A stretch of 23,802 bases of DNA from Perlabentimonas sp041656735. GTDB lineage: Bacteria; Bacteroidota; Bacteroidia; Bacteroidales; Tenuifilaceae. Positions 1 to 8,115 of the stretch are shown here, one piece after another. Where the stretch lies: NCBI GenBank assembly GCA_041656735.1, contig JBBACY010000047.1, forward strand, positions 1-23,802, given 5' to 3'. The stretch's first letter is position 1; the number at the start of each line of letters is the position of its first letter. The translations under genes were made by a program, and so were the position numbers. The notes under the pieces were generated by a model. That model had not been told where the DNA came from. It worked only from the letters and a program-made list of their open reading frames with translations, and ran no database searches.

Positions 1-443
1 TCGTTATATTTTAGCCCATCAAAACGACTCATAGTAAATATTTTGCGACTCCTTTCGGGTAGTTGATTAAGCGTTTTGTCGATAATTTCGGTAAGCTCAT
101 CAACTTCAATAGTTTGTGATTCATCATCCTGTTCAGCCGAATTTAGCAGAATGCTCTCGGCGTGCTTTTGCCGAACGGCGTTGTGCTCAATAACTTTAAG
201 GCACCTGTTTTTTGTTGCTTGGTATAGATATGCCTTTAATGAGGTTTTTATTTTGATCTGCTCTCGGTTTTTCCAGTAATGGTAAAATAGGTCTTGAACG
301 ATTTCTTCGGCTGAGTCCATATCTTTTAAAAACTTCATAGCGTAATGGCAAAGGTTGGTGTACATTTTACGGAATAATCTTTCAAATTCCTGAATGTCTC
401 CTTGCTGAATTTTGCGATGCGAGAAGTTTATAATTACGCCCAT
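1..443 (-). CDS. RNA polymerase ECF sigma-70 factor, Bacteroidetes type (3' end outside window)
   Basis: Reading the minus strand from ATG at 443 gives 147 uninterrupted codons to the window edge. The protein begins MGVIINFSHRKIQQGDIQEF. Residues about 20-85 match sigma region 2, with FERLFRKMYTNLCHYAMKFL, then DMDSAEEIVQDLFYHYWKNR, then SLKAYLYQATKNRCL. Residues about 117-147 start region 4 with LNQLPERSRKIFTMSRFDGL. This arrangement is typical of the Bacteroidetes ECF family that often controls TonB-dependent uptake loci through FecR-type anti-sigma factors; any such partner would lie left of the window and cannot be seen. A family-type promoter lies just upstream at 465-495, which supports this start. 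Only the last helix-turn-helix portion is missing. The family is very likely right; the regulated target is unknown. Confidence 0.9.
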   Translation of the reverse strand, partial: MGVIINFSHRKIQQGDIQEFERLFRKMYTNLCHYAMKFLKDMDSAEEIVQDLFYHYWKNREQIKIKTSLKAYLYQATKNRCLKVIEHNAVRQKHAESILLNSAEQDDESQTIEVDELTEIIDKTLNQLPERSRKIFTMSRFDGLKYN

Positions 444-464
444 TGCTGTATAAGTAGATAAACT

Positions 465-495
465 CAAAGATATATAAAAAGCGTAATTAATTCAA
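465..495 (-). promoter_or_regulatory. Bacteroidota-type promoter for the ECF sigma gene
   Basis: On the minus strand TATCTTTG (472 down to 465) matches the phylum's TAnnTTTG -7 box. TTG (495-493) lies 20 nt upstream as the -33 element. The distance to the ATG at 443 allows a 5' leader of about 15 nt. The assignment is a consensus match read by eye. Confidence 0.55.
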
Positions 496-499
496 TCTA

Positions 500-577
500 A
501 TGAGGTTGTTTAAAAAGGTAGCTTGGCTCTGTTGTATTTCCTACTGTCGAGTTTAAAACCTTTTTAAACAACCTCAT
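500..577. repeat. 20-bp perfect inverted repeat with 38-nt loop
   Basis: The left arm ATGAGGTTGTTTAAAAAGGT (500-519) is exactly complementary to 558-577. The arms stop abruptly: the next bases on both sides do not pair. It lies between the stop codon at 587 and the sigma-factor promoter at 465-495, with both flanking genes read leftward. It could be the terminator of the upstream gene, although there is no T tract directly after the stem. It could also be a small dispersed repeat of MITE type. I see no target-site duplication. Confidence 0.7.
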
Positions 578-586
578 AGTTCTCTC

Positions 587-1855
587 TTATTTCAGCTGTC
601 TTTTCAACTTTCGCCCGTAGCGTTTAATTGCACTTTCAATTGATTCTTCGGGTCTAATATAGTTGTGCTCGCCCCAAAAGTCTTCATCGTTAAAGGCTTC
701 AACGGTTTCGGCTAGTACCTCACTTATTTTAAAACTTTCTCTAAGGGTAAACTTGTTGGCATTTTCTAAATCGCGGTCGGTAATTGCCATTTCGGCCACA
801 ATATCATAGTTTGTACTAAATATTCGGCGTTTCCAGTTAGCCTTAAACGATAGTTCATTTCTAAGGTAGCTCAGGTAGTAGCGGCCGTTATGCTCGGTAT
901 AGGTAGCTAAATACGATGTGCTAGTGGGCTCAAATTTTACACCCCGTGGTTTTCGTTGTACAAATATTTTTGTTGCTTCCTCCAAATTGGTGAGGTTAAG
1001 GCTAAATTGAGCGTGGGTTATGGCCAAAGTTTCTGTATCTATATACAGCTTGCCAAAGTATAGAGGGTAAGTAATCTCTGGTTTCTGCTCAAAGCTAATA
1101 ACATAGCTAAACCTATCTTCTATGGTAACCATATCATCGAGCTTAAAGTTATAGTATGCCTGAAAATCGGTGTAAAAAATTTCGTCGAAGTTTTTGGCAA
1201 TATCGAGCATAAGTAAAACTCTAGGTCCACCCTGTAACTTAACTGCTAGCGTGTCGGCTTTCTTTACGTTGGTACTCTTGCGTCCTTTCAATATTTTAAC
1301 TCTATCAGCACCCCCAAAAGGTTTATACGAAGATTTATATATGTCAACTACCGCTTCGGAAATTGATATATAATCGCGGCGTTGCTTAATGGTTTCGCGG
1401 TAAAAGGCAGTAAGCATATTTGGGTCTTCGCTGTAGTTATTCTGAATTTTCTGGAGGGCTTTTTCCACAATTTCGGCGGGGTCATTAGGCCTAACAGTAA
1501 CAGGACTTAACAAAATAGACGAGGGTTCGAGCGTAATTTCATTATCTTCGCTCATAAGGTTTTTTATTGGCACCCGTTTGGTTTTGTAACCGATGTGTGA
1601 GAATTCAACCTCAGTAACCACCAGCTGGTTGCTTATTTTTAGTGTAAATTCGCCTCCGCTATTGGTTACGGTTCCAATATGCAGGTCGGGTAAGTTAACG
1701 TTGGCAAAATAAAGCTCTTTATTTGTTTTGGCATCTTTAAGTTTGCCATTTATGGTAATGTAGCCGTTCCCGTTTTGGCTCATTATGGGGCTAATGGTTA
1801 GCAAGAGTATTGCTATTATGCCCACTTGTCGGAAGTAATTAGCAATTGTTTTCAT
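587..1855 (-). CDS. Exported CarboxypepD_reg-like domain protein
   Basis: A 422-residue protein with an N-terminal signal peptide (hydrophobic stretch about 10-24, ending SPIMSQ). Residues about 34-100 form a CarboxypepD_reg-like beta-sandwich: TINGKLKDAKTNKELYFANV, then GTVTNSGGEFTLKI, then VEFSHIGYKTKRVPI. This domain is common at the N-terminus of Bacteroidota exported and outer-membrane proteins. The remainder begins with an EIVEKALQKIQNNY-type segment and continues as alternating hydrophobic strands. That resembles the DUF5686-like half found after such domains, but the protein is shorter than the usual DUF5686 proteins of roughly 800 residues. It probably acts in the periplasm or at the outer membrane. 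Its substrate is unknown. It is separated by a terminator and 146 bp from the transport operon upstream, so it is probably transcribed on its own. Confidence 0.75.
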   Translation of the reverse strand: MKTIANYFRQVGIIAILLLTISPIMSQNGNGYITINGKLKDAKTNKELYFANVNLPDLHIGTVTNSGGEFTLKISNQLVVTEVEFSHIGYKTKRVPIKNLMSEDNEITLEPSSILLSPVTVRPNDPAEIVEKALQKIQNNYSEDPNMLTAFYRETIKQRRDYISISEAVVDIYKSSYKPFGGADRVKILKGRKSTNVKKADTLAVKLQGGPRVLLMLDIAKNFDEIFYTDFQAYYNFKLDDMVTIEDRFSYVISFEQKPEITYPLYFGKLYIDTETLAITHAQFSLNLTNLEEATKIFVQRKPRGVKFEPTSTSYLATYTEHNGRYYLSYLRNELSFKANWKRRIFSTNYDIVAEMAITDRDLENANKFTLRESFKISEVLAETVEAFNDEDFWGEHNYIRPEESIESAIKRYGRKLKRQLK

Positions 1856-1935
1856 AGTAGTATCTATTTTTGGGTTTTTAAATGAATGCTTTCACTTATA
1901 TGACCCCTTTGGGTAAAGATACCCTATTTTTAGTT

Positions 1936-1973
1936 AAAAAAAGTCCAATGATTTATAAGAACCATTGGACTTT
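1936..1973 (-). terminator. Intrinsic terminator of the RND/porin operon
   Basis: An 11-bp perfect stem pairs 1940-1950 (AAAGTCCAATG) with 1963-1973 around a 12-nt loop. On the minus strand it is followed by a run of T (plus-strand A tract 1936-1942). It lies about 30 bp past the stop codon of the barrel gene at 2002 and closes the leftward operon. Confidence 0.85.
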
Positions 1974-2001
1974 ACGAGTTTTATTATCGATAGCTGGGTT
2001 G

Positions 2002-3240
2002 CTAGAAACTATACTTTAGCTTTACGTAAACCATATCGTTGGCATTATACTGACCAAATCTACCCTTATCGCCTACAAAGATATTTGCACCAAGTAGTAT
2101 GTCAAATCCATCGGCAAAGCCGTATGAAACTTTTGGTCTAATAAGGGCATCCTTATTGTTTAGTCCAACGTATGCAAAAAGTTCTAACCATAACTTCTCC
2201 CTTAAAAAACTCTTTTTTGCAAGAAAAGTCATAGTGCTCTCAATCTCATCGTTTCGTATTCCCTGCTCGTAATCGAGAATATTTTCCTGAATAAATTGTG
2301 CCGAAAGCATAATACCCGCAAGGCTGTATTCTAGTCCAACCAAATAGTGTAGGTAGTCTCTTTCTATGGTAGCATCTGGTATTGTTGGCGTTTGGGTTTG
2401 AAAAAGTTTACCCGAGTAGTATCCTCCTTCGGCCTTAACTATTGTGGGGCCTAAGGGCATACTAAAACTTGCCCCACCCATAGTTAACCTATGGTGCTCA
2501 GGCCTAACGGTTAGCCCTGTTAGCTGCATTGTAATTGGGTTAATCTGCTTGGTAATGTGCATAGAAGGGTCGTCGTCCCAGAAGTACCCTCCCACAATTT
2601 CAAAATCGGCAAATGAGCCCATATTCGAAAACCTAAGGAAGAGCTCGCTGTTTTCTAGGCTTGGTTTAATTTTGGCCGTTGTGTAGTCGTAGGTTGGAGC
2701 CATTGGGAACGGCATAGTTGGGCGCCAAATTGAATTCATTTCGGGCATTTGGGTTGGTGTAAAAACGGGCGCCCAAACCGCTTCAACTGTGCTGTTACCA
2801 AAGTAGTAGTTTACTTTTGCAGCAGTTATCCCCATTCGTATCTCATCAAAATCGGGCAGAAGGAATTCTTTTAAATCTTTAGGCGAAACAACATCCGTTA
2901 TAAATACCCCTTCAGATTTTCCGTATATTATCTGCTGTTTTCCAACCCTAACATCAAAATTCTCGAATCGTAAATCGAGAAAAGCCTCACGAAGCCCTAG
3001 TTCTAAATCGCTATCGAAGTAGTGGTGTAGGTATGGATTAACTTTAAAGGCAACCTTATTTGAATTTTTCTCAAATTTCAAATTAAGGGTATTTTGGACT
3101 ATGGAGAATTCGTTATCTCCTCCAGTAAGTACTCCGGTGTAGTTTCTGGCGTAACCCGTTATTTCCAACTTTTCTTGTGCCTTAGCTTGGCCCATAAATA
3201 CAATAGCCAGCAGTGTTGTAATTGCTATTTTTAGTTTCAT
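2002..3240 (-). CDS. DUF1302-like outer-membrane beta-barrel protein
   Basis: A 412-residue protein with a signal peptide cleaved after about residue 21 (MGQAKA|Q), a body of alternating strands, and a C-terminal YVKLKYSF that ends in the Phe typical of outer-membrane barrels. Residues 99-126, VGKQQIIYGKSEG followed by DVVSPKDLKEF, match the signature region of DUF1302 proteins (a G-Q-Q-x-x-W-G and D-V-x-N-P-x-D pattern). In Proteobacteria DUF1302 barrels often sit with a LolA/LolB-like periplasmic protein (DUF1329) and an MMPL/RND pump. The same trio is present here, which suggests a channel or receptor for a lipid-like substrate. Last gene of the operon, 40 bp after the LolA-like gene and just before a strong terminator. 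The barrel call is firm; the substrate is unknown. Confidence 0.8.
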   Translation of the reverse strand: MKLKIAITTLLAIVFMGQAKAQEKLEITGYARNYTGVLTGGDNEFSIVQNTLNLKFEKNSNKVAFKVNPYLHHYFDSDLELGLREAFLDLRFENFDVRVGKQQIIYGKSEGVFITDVVSPKDLKEFLLPDFDEIRMGITAAKVNYYFGNSTVEAVWAPVFTPTQMPEMNSIWRPTMPFPMAPTYDYTTAKIKPSLENSELFLRFSNMGSFADFEIVGGYFWDDDPSMHITKQINPITMQLTGLTVRPEHHRLTMGGASFSMPLGPTIVKAEGGYYSGKLFQTQTPTIPDATIERDYLHYLVGLEYSLAGIMLSAQFIQENILDYEQGIRNDEIESTMTFLAKKSFLREKLWLELFAYVGLNNKDALIRPKVSYGFADGFDILLGANIFVGDKGRFGQYNANDMVYVKLKYSF

Positions 3241-3280
3241 AAGTTTATAATTTAATGTTCAGTTATACCAGAGAGCAATA

Positions 3281-4060
3281 TTAGCTACCTAGTGTCATAC
3301 TACGCTCAGTGAATCTACTGTCGGGTATGCCCTTGTTTTTCTGTACTTCGGTAAATTTTATGGTTGTTTTGTGGTCGCGTTGTACGTTGTGCATTTCGGT
3401 TTCTAGAATTGTCCAGAACCCATCAATTTTAGCATAATTCTTTATGGTCAAAACTTTGAGCAACCTACTTCTGTCATCGTAAAACTCTCTTTTTAAGCCA
3501 AGATAATTATCTTTCATAACCCAGGTAATGGTTTTTGAGTATATATATCCGCTCTCTTTTGGAGTACTTTCAACAACATAGCATTCCTTTCCGTCAATGG
3601 TTTCCTCGCGTAGGAGTTTATGGCTATCCTGATTTGGGTGCCTATCTCCAAGGTCATCGAAGGTGAAATCTGACCCCATAAAGTAGTCGCTCTTGCTATC
3701 GCTTGATATGCGTCTAACCCTTTTTAACGCCGGAAGGTATATCCACTGGTTGTCGCTTTGCCCATCGGAGTAGCTCCAGTTCATAAATGAGGTGTTTCGT
3801 ACGTCGGCGGGGGAAAGAAAGTACATAATTTTCTTCTCTACTTTTCCATCATCCTTAATGTATTGCTTCAAATTTCGCTCTCTTTGTTCTCCCCTGTTAT
3901 TTGTAAGAGTCATCGAAAGGTTGCCCTGTGTGTCGTCGCCCGAGGGGTTGTTGTAAACCTTCTCTATAACTTGTTGTCCGGTTAGCTGGGCAACCGACTG
4001 ATTTGAAAATCCTGATACCACGAATGCTATTATCAGCATAGTTACTGTTTTTGTTCTCAT
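3281..4060 (-). CDS. LolA-like outer-membrane lipoprotein-sorting protein
   Basis: A 259-residue periplasmic protein with a signal peptide (hydrophobic 6-18, cleavage near SVAQ at 22-25). It matches the LolA-like family usually named 'outer membrane lipoprotein-sorting protein'. Markers are GNLSMTLTNNRGEQRERNLK (46-65), DNQWIYLPALKRVRRIS (103-119) and the strongly conserved KSDYFMGSDFTFDDLGDR (123-140). The fold is expected to be an open half-barrel that carries acyl chains between membranes. It lies 25 bp after the phospholipase gene and 40 bp before the barrel gene, so it is co-transcribed with the exporter. In this context it more likely ferries lipid for the RND pump than acts as the general LolA. 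The family assignment is strong; the role is inferred from neighbours. Confidence 0.87.
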   Translation of the reverse strand: MRTKTVTMLIIAFVVSGFSNQSVAQLTGQQVIEKVYNNPSGDDTQGNLSMTLTNNRGEQRERNLKQYIKDDGKVEKKIMYFLSPADVRNTSFMNWSYSDGQSDNQWIYLPALKRVRRISSDSKSDYFMGSDFTFDDLGDRHPNQDSHKLLREETIDGKECYVVESTPKESGYIYSKTITWVMKDNYLGLKREFYDDRSRLLKVLTIKNYAKIDGFWTILETEMHNVQRDHKTTIKFTEVQKNKGIPDSRFTERSMTLGS

Positions 4061-4085
4061 TTTTTGTTCTCCTTATTTTTAGTTG

Positions 4086-5003
4086 TTATTTAAGTGCATA
4101 GGCCTGAAGGCCAAATCGTAATACTTGAATGCGGCGTGCAAACTGCATATTGTAGTAGTCTTTACCAGAGTAAAAATTAACAAAGAAGCTAACATCATTT
4201 AGTACTAGTGGTCTATATGATATTGTGAGCGAGAAGTTTAAGCGCTCTGCAAGGTCGAAAAATGAAGCATTGTTTACCTCGCCAAACATCCAGGTAGTTT
4301 TAATGCTTGTCTGTATCTCGGGTGTTTGGGGTTTATCCCCTAACCATTTTAGTGTGGATTTTGGTAACGGGAATCGAAAAATTCTTACGTTATTGTGCCA
4401 CCTCAGAAAGCTGTAAATGCCTTCCAATTCTGGGCTTCTTGCAACATTAATATGATATTCTACTGAGGTTCGGAAGTACTCTCTAGTATTTGTAAACGGA
4501 AGAACCGCTTTGTTGAAAAACGCGCCAAACTCCACCATATTCGTTGAAAAGTCTCCCGTTTGGGTATTGTAAGTCCCATCGTCGTTCATAAAGTTACCCT
4601 CCTGGCCGTTTGAGTGATGCATTAAGGTTAGAAACACATATTTTACTTGGTTGCTTGTTTTGCTGATTTGATGATAGAAGCTTATGTTAGGCATATAGCT
4701 TGGCGCCCGAACAGGAAATGATTTTTCGGCCTCCATACGAAGCATTATTGCGGGTGATACTGTTGCTCCCCATCGCGCGTTCCTACTAGTTCGCAACAAA
4801 AAGTAAGGGGAGATTAATCCTTCAAAAATTAGCGGTTCAAGATTGCCAAAACCCTGTCCAAAAGTAATGTAGCTGTCAACCTGATTGGCTCTAATGGATT
4901 GAAAGAACCCGCTTTCAATTCTTGTGGAGTCAATGGGTTGTGCTTGGGTGCTTATTGCTATGGCACCAAACCCCAACATAGCTGCAAATAGTATTACTCT
5001 CAT
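4086..5003 (-). CDS. OMPLA-like outer-membrane phospholipase A
   Basis: A 305-residue protein with a signal peptide (1-21, ending STQAQ) and a barrel-like body. The sequence MHHSNGQEG places H129, S131, N132 and G133 in the H-x-S-N-G motif of outer-membrane phospholipase A. There the His and Ser are catalytic, and an Asn about a dozen residues later completes the triad in E. coli PldA; N155 in DFSTNMVEFG is in a suitable place. Length is close to PldA. Such enzymes hydrolyse acyl chains of phospholipids that reach the outer leaflet. It is the second gene of the operon, 40 bp after the RND pump and 25 bp before the LolA-like gene. That is an unusual location and suggests a part in lipid turnover linked to transport. 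The N-terminal half is divergent, so the assignment rests on the motif region. Confidence 0.78.
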   Translation of the reverse strand: MRVILFAAMLGFGAIAISTQAQPIDSTRIESGFFQSIRANQVDSYITFGQGFGNLEPLIFEGLISPYFLLRTSRNARWGATVSPAIMLRMEAEKSFPVRAPSYMPNISFYHQISKTSNQVKYVFLTLMHHSNGQEGNFMNDDGTYNTQTGDFSTNMVEFGAFFNKAVLPFTNTREYFRTSVEYHINVARSPELEGIYSFLRWHNNVRIFRFPLPKSTLKWLGDKPQTPEIQTSIKTTWMFGEVNNASFFDLAERLNFSLTISYRPLVLNDVSFFVNFYSGKDYYNMQFARRIQVLRFGLQAYALK

Positions 5004-5043
5004 TTTTTTATTATTAATCTCCGCTTAGGTGCCTCTTTATGGG

Positions 5044-7338
5044 TTACTTCTTTTTTGTTTTGTTAAACACATTGAAGGTGTAAACCAGAATCATCATAAT
5101 CGTAAGGGTTCCCACAAGGCTGGTGGACATATTCATTGACACCAACGCCCCCAGCTTTCGGTTTGGAGGAAAAACCGAGAACAGTAAAACCAAAAAGCCC
5201 GAAATTACCACAACAGCATTAAAGAGAATGGCTTTTCCTGTTTGGTTCATTGTTGCGTAAAGCCCTAAGAGTTTGTCGCCCTTAATTCTGGTATTTTCCT
5301 TATAATATTGCAAGAAATGGATAGCATAATCGATACCTATACCTATTGCAATGCTGGATAGTAGAGCTGTGGTTGTGCTAAGCGGTATGTTAAGCGCACC
5401 CATTACTCCGAAGCTAAATATTGCCGTAAGTGCAATAGGAGTAGAGCCAATTAGCCCTGCCTTAATGCTTCGGAACATTACGCTAAGCAGAATTAAAACC
5501 AGAACAAGTGATATGGCTATGCTCATAATTTGTCCTTCGAGAATAAGGTTTGTGAAAACCAGTGCTTTATAACCCGAGCCAGCATAGTTTATGGTAATCC
5601 CATTGTCGTTAAACCTACCCTCAAACTGTTTAATTACGGCTAACGCTTCTTTTATTGTTTTTGAATCGTCGCCCTTAAGCTGAAAGGTGATATTGGTCCT
5701 GTTGTAATCGTAGTTTATAACCTTAATAAGGTTCTGCGGGTCGCCCGACATCTCATAAAGCAGTAAGTATTGAGCAATCATCTCATTGTCTGGCGGAATT
5801 GAGTAAAACTCTTCCTTATCGGCATTCATTACCTTGTTCATTCGCTTTATATAGTCGGCCAAAGAGAACGAGTTACCTACCAGCGCAAGTTTTTGTGTTT
5901 CGGCTTGCATTTCATCCATTAAGATAAGGTTTTCTGGCTGCTTAAAGGCGTCATTTTCAAGGCTTTCTAAAACAACGTTTAGTGTTGACGTACCTCCAAA
6001 TTTGCTATTCACAAACCTATCTGTTTGAACAATTCCGCTATTTTTTTCAAAATTTGCTAAGAAGCTGGAATTAATCCACACTTTTTGAATTCCCCAAACC
6101 GAAAATATTAATACTAGAACCACCGAGATGTAAATGATTTTCTTCTTGTTAAGTAGCCAGTTGCTTACCTTTTCCCAAGTTCCGTCCTGCTGTTCAGCGT
6201 TGCTCTTTGCTTTTACTTTTTTAGGGCGATAACCTAGTATTATAACCATTGCAGGCAAAAAAGATAGCGCAAGAATAAATGCCGTTAGTATTCCAACCGC
6301 AGTGAAAATACCAAAGTATTTTATTGGGTATACCTGCGACGATAGCAGCGAGATAAACCCAATAATAGTTGTAAAGGCAGCCATTGCCAGCGGGGTTTTT
6401 AATACCTTAATTACGTAAAGCACAGCGTTGCTTCTGCTACCTTTGGGATTGTTTATATAGAATTTTGATAGGTGGTTGTAGAAGTAAACCCCATAGGCAA
6501 CCCCAATGGCTATTAGCATTACGGGTATCATCGTTGAAATAGAATAGATTGGCACACCGAGCGCCGACATAAGCCCAAATGCCCAAATTGAGCTAATAAA
6601 CACGCTTACTAGAGTGGCGCTGGTTGCCCTAACACTTCTTAGCAAAAGGAAAAGCACTGCGCCTATTACAAGTAAAACAATGGGCACCATTCGCTTCATA
6701 TCAGCTGGACCAAGTAGTGCCATTGTACCTTCTACAATAGGGCGACCAGCAACGTATATAGTCTCTTCATCGCTTTCGAAACTTTTAGCGAACTCCATAA
6801 TTTCCTTGTAAAACTCCTGTGAGAAATCGCCGCCACGCATTCCGGCAACAATAAGCGCCACGGTTTCATCTGTTGACACAAAGCGCCCATAAGTCATATC
6901 GTTGGTTCTCACATTTTGGCGAATCTCGTTAAGCCCCTCAGCCGATTGGGGCACCCTTTTGTAAAATGGCTTAACGTTGAGCCCATACTCATCGCCAATT
7001 ATGTTATCGGCAGTGTATATCGACATAACATCAATGTCTTCAAACTCGTCCATTGCCTGGAGGTCTTCGCTTATTTCCTTTATCTTTTGAAGGGTTTGCG
7101 AATTATAAATCCCATTCTTGTTCTCAATGGCAATAAGAATTCCATCCTTAATATTAAACCACTCCTCGGCCTGGTCGCTGTATACAAATGCGGGATGCGT
7201 TTTGGGCATATACTCGTCGAGGTTGGTCTCCATACGAGCATTCTTGCTCATAGCAGCAGTAAAGTAGACGGTTATTGCCATTACGGCAACCAAAACCATC
7301 CACGATCCGATAAGGTATTTCTTTTTTGTTCTGTTCAT
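5044..7338 (-). CDS. RND superfamily exporter (MMPL/COG1033 type)
   Basis: A 764-residue inner-membrane protein built as two repeats. Each has one transmembrane helix, a large periplasmic domain and five more helices: TM1 about 10-30, periplasmic 31-213, helices 216-370; TM7 about 400-420, periplasmic 421-600, helices 603-755. The short length and twofold layout fit MMPL-type lipid/hydrophobe exporters rather than AcrB-type drug pumps. The proton-relay Asp-Tyr pair is present in the second half (GIGIDYAIHF, D670-Y671). The matching position in the first half reads GVAYGVYF (A281-Y282). It is the first gene of a four-gene operon and is preceded at 7347-7366 by a palindrome that also recurs before the tetR unit. 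The transported compound is unknown; neighbours point to a lipid. Confidence 0.9.
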   Translation of the reverse strand: MNRTKKKYLIGSWMVLVAVMAITVYFTAAMSKNARMETNLDEYMPKTHPAFVYSDQAEEWFNIKDGILIAIENKNGIYNSQTLQKIKEISEDLQAMDEFEDIDVMSIYTADNIIGDEYGLNVKPFYKRVPQSAEGLNEIRQNVRTNDMTYGRFVSTDETVALIVAGMRGGDFSQEFYKEIMEFAKSFESDEETIYVAGRPIVEGTMALLGPADMKRMVPIVLLVIGAVLFLLLRSVRATSATLVSVFISSIWAFGLMSALGVPIYSISTMIPVMLIAIGVAYGVYFYNHLSKFYINNPKGSRSNAVLYVIKVLKTPLAMAAFTTIIGFISLLSSQVYPIKYFGIFTAVGILTAFILALSFLPAMVIILGYRPKKVKAKSNAEQQDGTWEKVSNWLLNKKKIIYISVVLVLIFSVWGIQKVWINSSFLANFEKNSGIVQTDRFVNSKFGGTSTLNVVLESLENDAFKQPENLILMDEMQAETQKLALVGNSFSLADYIKRMNKVMNADKEEFYSIPPDNEMIAQYLLLYEMSGDPQNLIKVINYDYNRTNITFQLKGDDSKTIKEALAVIKQFEGRFNDNGITINYAGSGYKALVFTNLILEGQIMSIAISLVLVLILLSVMFRSIKAGLIGSTPIALTAIFSFGVMGALNIPLSTTTALLSSIAIGIGIDYAIHFLQYYKENTRIKGDKLLGLYATMNQTGKAILFNAVVVISGFLVLLFSVFPPNRKLGALVSMNMSTSLVGTLTIMMILVYTFNVFNKTKKK

Positions 7339-7346
7339 AATTCAAT

Positions 7347-7366
7347 GTTTGTTAATATTAACTAAC
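7347..7366. promoter_or_regulatory. Candidate TetR operator before the RND operon
   Basis: GTTTGTTAATATTAACTAAC is a 20-bp palindrome with one mismatched pair. Its core GTTAATATTAAC (7351-7362) is perfect. It ends 8 bp before the exporter's ATG codon (7338, minus strand). It shares 16 of 20 bases, including the ACTAAC half-site, with the palindrome at 8360-8379 before the tetR unit. No clear TAnnTTTG box is visible here, so the promoter it would block is not identified. Confidence 0.6.
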
Positions 7367-7425
7367 TTGATGTAACTAAAAAAAAGATTTTGAATTTTTG
7401 TCGATATGTTTATTGATATTATTTT

Positions 7426-7460
7426 AAAATCTCTGCGTTTTGGGTTGATACAGAGACTTT
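7426..7460 (-). terminator. Probable terminator of the tetR unit
   Basis: Segment 7426-7435 pairs with 7451-7460 as a 10-bp stem with one A-C mismatch around a 15-nt loop. On the minus strand it is followed by TTTTAAAATAAT. It lies about 70 bp past the tetR stop, which would separate the repressor unit from the exporter operon. The T tract is short, so termination may be partial. Confidence 0.5.
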
Positions 7461-7529
7461 AACCATAGGTACTCTTTTGTTTTCCTAAATTGCTAATCAT
7501 CATATTTATTGCAGTTTAGTTAGATTTGC

Positions 7530-8111
7530 TTACCTGATTTCGATAAGACTTTTTATGGTGTCAAATAGCTTGCTAACCTCTTGGCTATGGTTAAACGATT
7601 TATCACCCATTTGCCATCTCTTTACCATCATTCGTAGTGCGCCTAAAATTATAAGTGTCAGATACTTTGATTCCACATCGGGCCTTATCTCGCCTTTAGC
7701 CTGCCCCTCGGCAACTATCGATTTTATAACCCCACTATTGCGGTCCATAATGTCTGTAATTTTTTCTTGCAAAATGGGTTCATTCCGAAATATTTCTTCA
7801 GAAAAAATTACGTTTACAAGCGAAGGGGTTTTTTCAAAAGCATTAAAGTGCCCTTGAAATATACTCTCAATCCGCTGGAGCGAGGTATCCGATTCGTTAG
7901 CTTGTTGCATAAACATCGACTCGCTTTGCGTTTTAAAAAAGTCGAGAATTGCTAGCAGTATGCTAATCTTATTCTCGTAATGCCTATATATTGCGGGCTC
8001 GGTTATACCAATCTTTTTCGAAAGATTCTTTATTGTAAACCCTTGTATACCAATGGTTGCAATTAGCTCCAATGATACATCAATTATTTCTTTTTGGCGA
8101 GGTGTTAGCAT
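7530..8111 (-). CDS. TetR/AcrR-family transcriptional repressor
   Basis: A 193-residue regulator. The N-terminal DNA-binding domain is clear: TPRQKEIIDVSLELIATIGI (3-22), then the helix-turn-helix FTIKNLSKKIGITEPAIYRH (25-44) followed by YENKISILLAIL. The remaining ~140 residues are helical, as expected for the ligand-binding and dimerisation domain, which is not conserved enough to name a ligand. The ATG at 8111 lies only 4 bp after the stop codon of the small membrane-protein gene, so the two are co-transcribed. Palindromes before its own unit and before the exporter operon suggest that it represses both. Members of this family near RND pumps usually respond to a pump substrate or a fatty-acyl compound; which one applies here cannot be read from the sequence. 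Confidence 0.9.
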   Translation of the reverse strand: MLTPRQKEIIDVSLELIATIGIQGFTIKNLSKKIGITEPAIYRHYENKISILLAILDFFKTQSESMFMQQANESDTSLQRIESIFQGHFNAFEKTPSLVNVIFSEEIFRNEPILQEKITDIMDRNSGVIKSIVAEGQAKGEIRPDVESKYLTLIILGALRMMVKRWQMGDKSFNHSQEVSKLFDTIKSLIEIR

Positions 8112-8115
8112 AGCA

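Noticed and set aside
1911..1924. GGGTA/TACCC hairpin followed by TATTTTTAG on the plus strand
   Set aside because: The stem is only 5 bp and there is no rightward gene upstream to terminate.
6916..7365. 149-codon plus-strand reading frame
   Set aside because: Antisense to the RND pump gene, with no family similarity and no promoter; a shadow frame.
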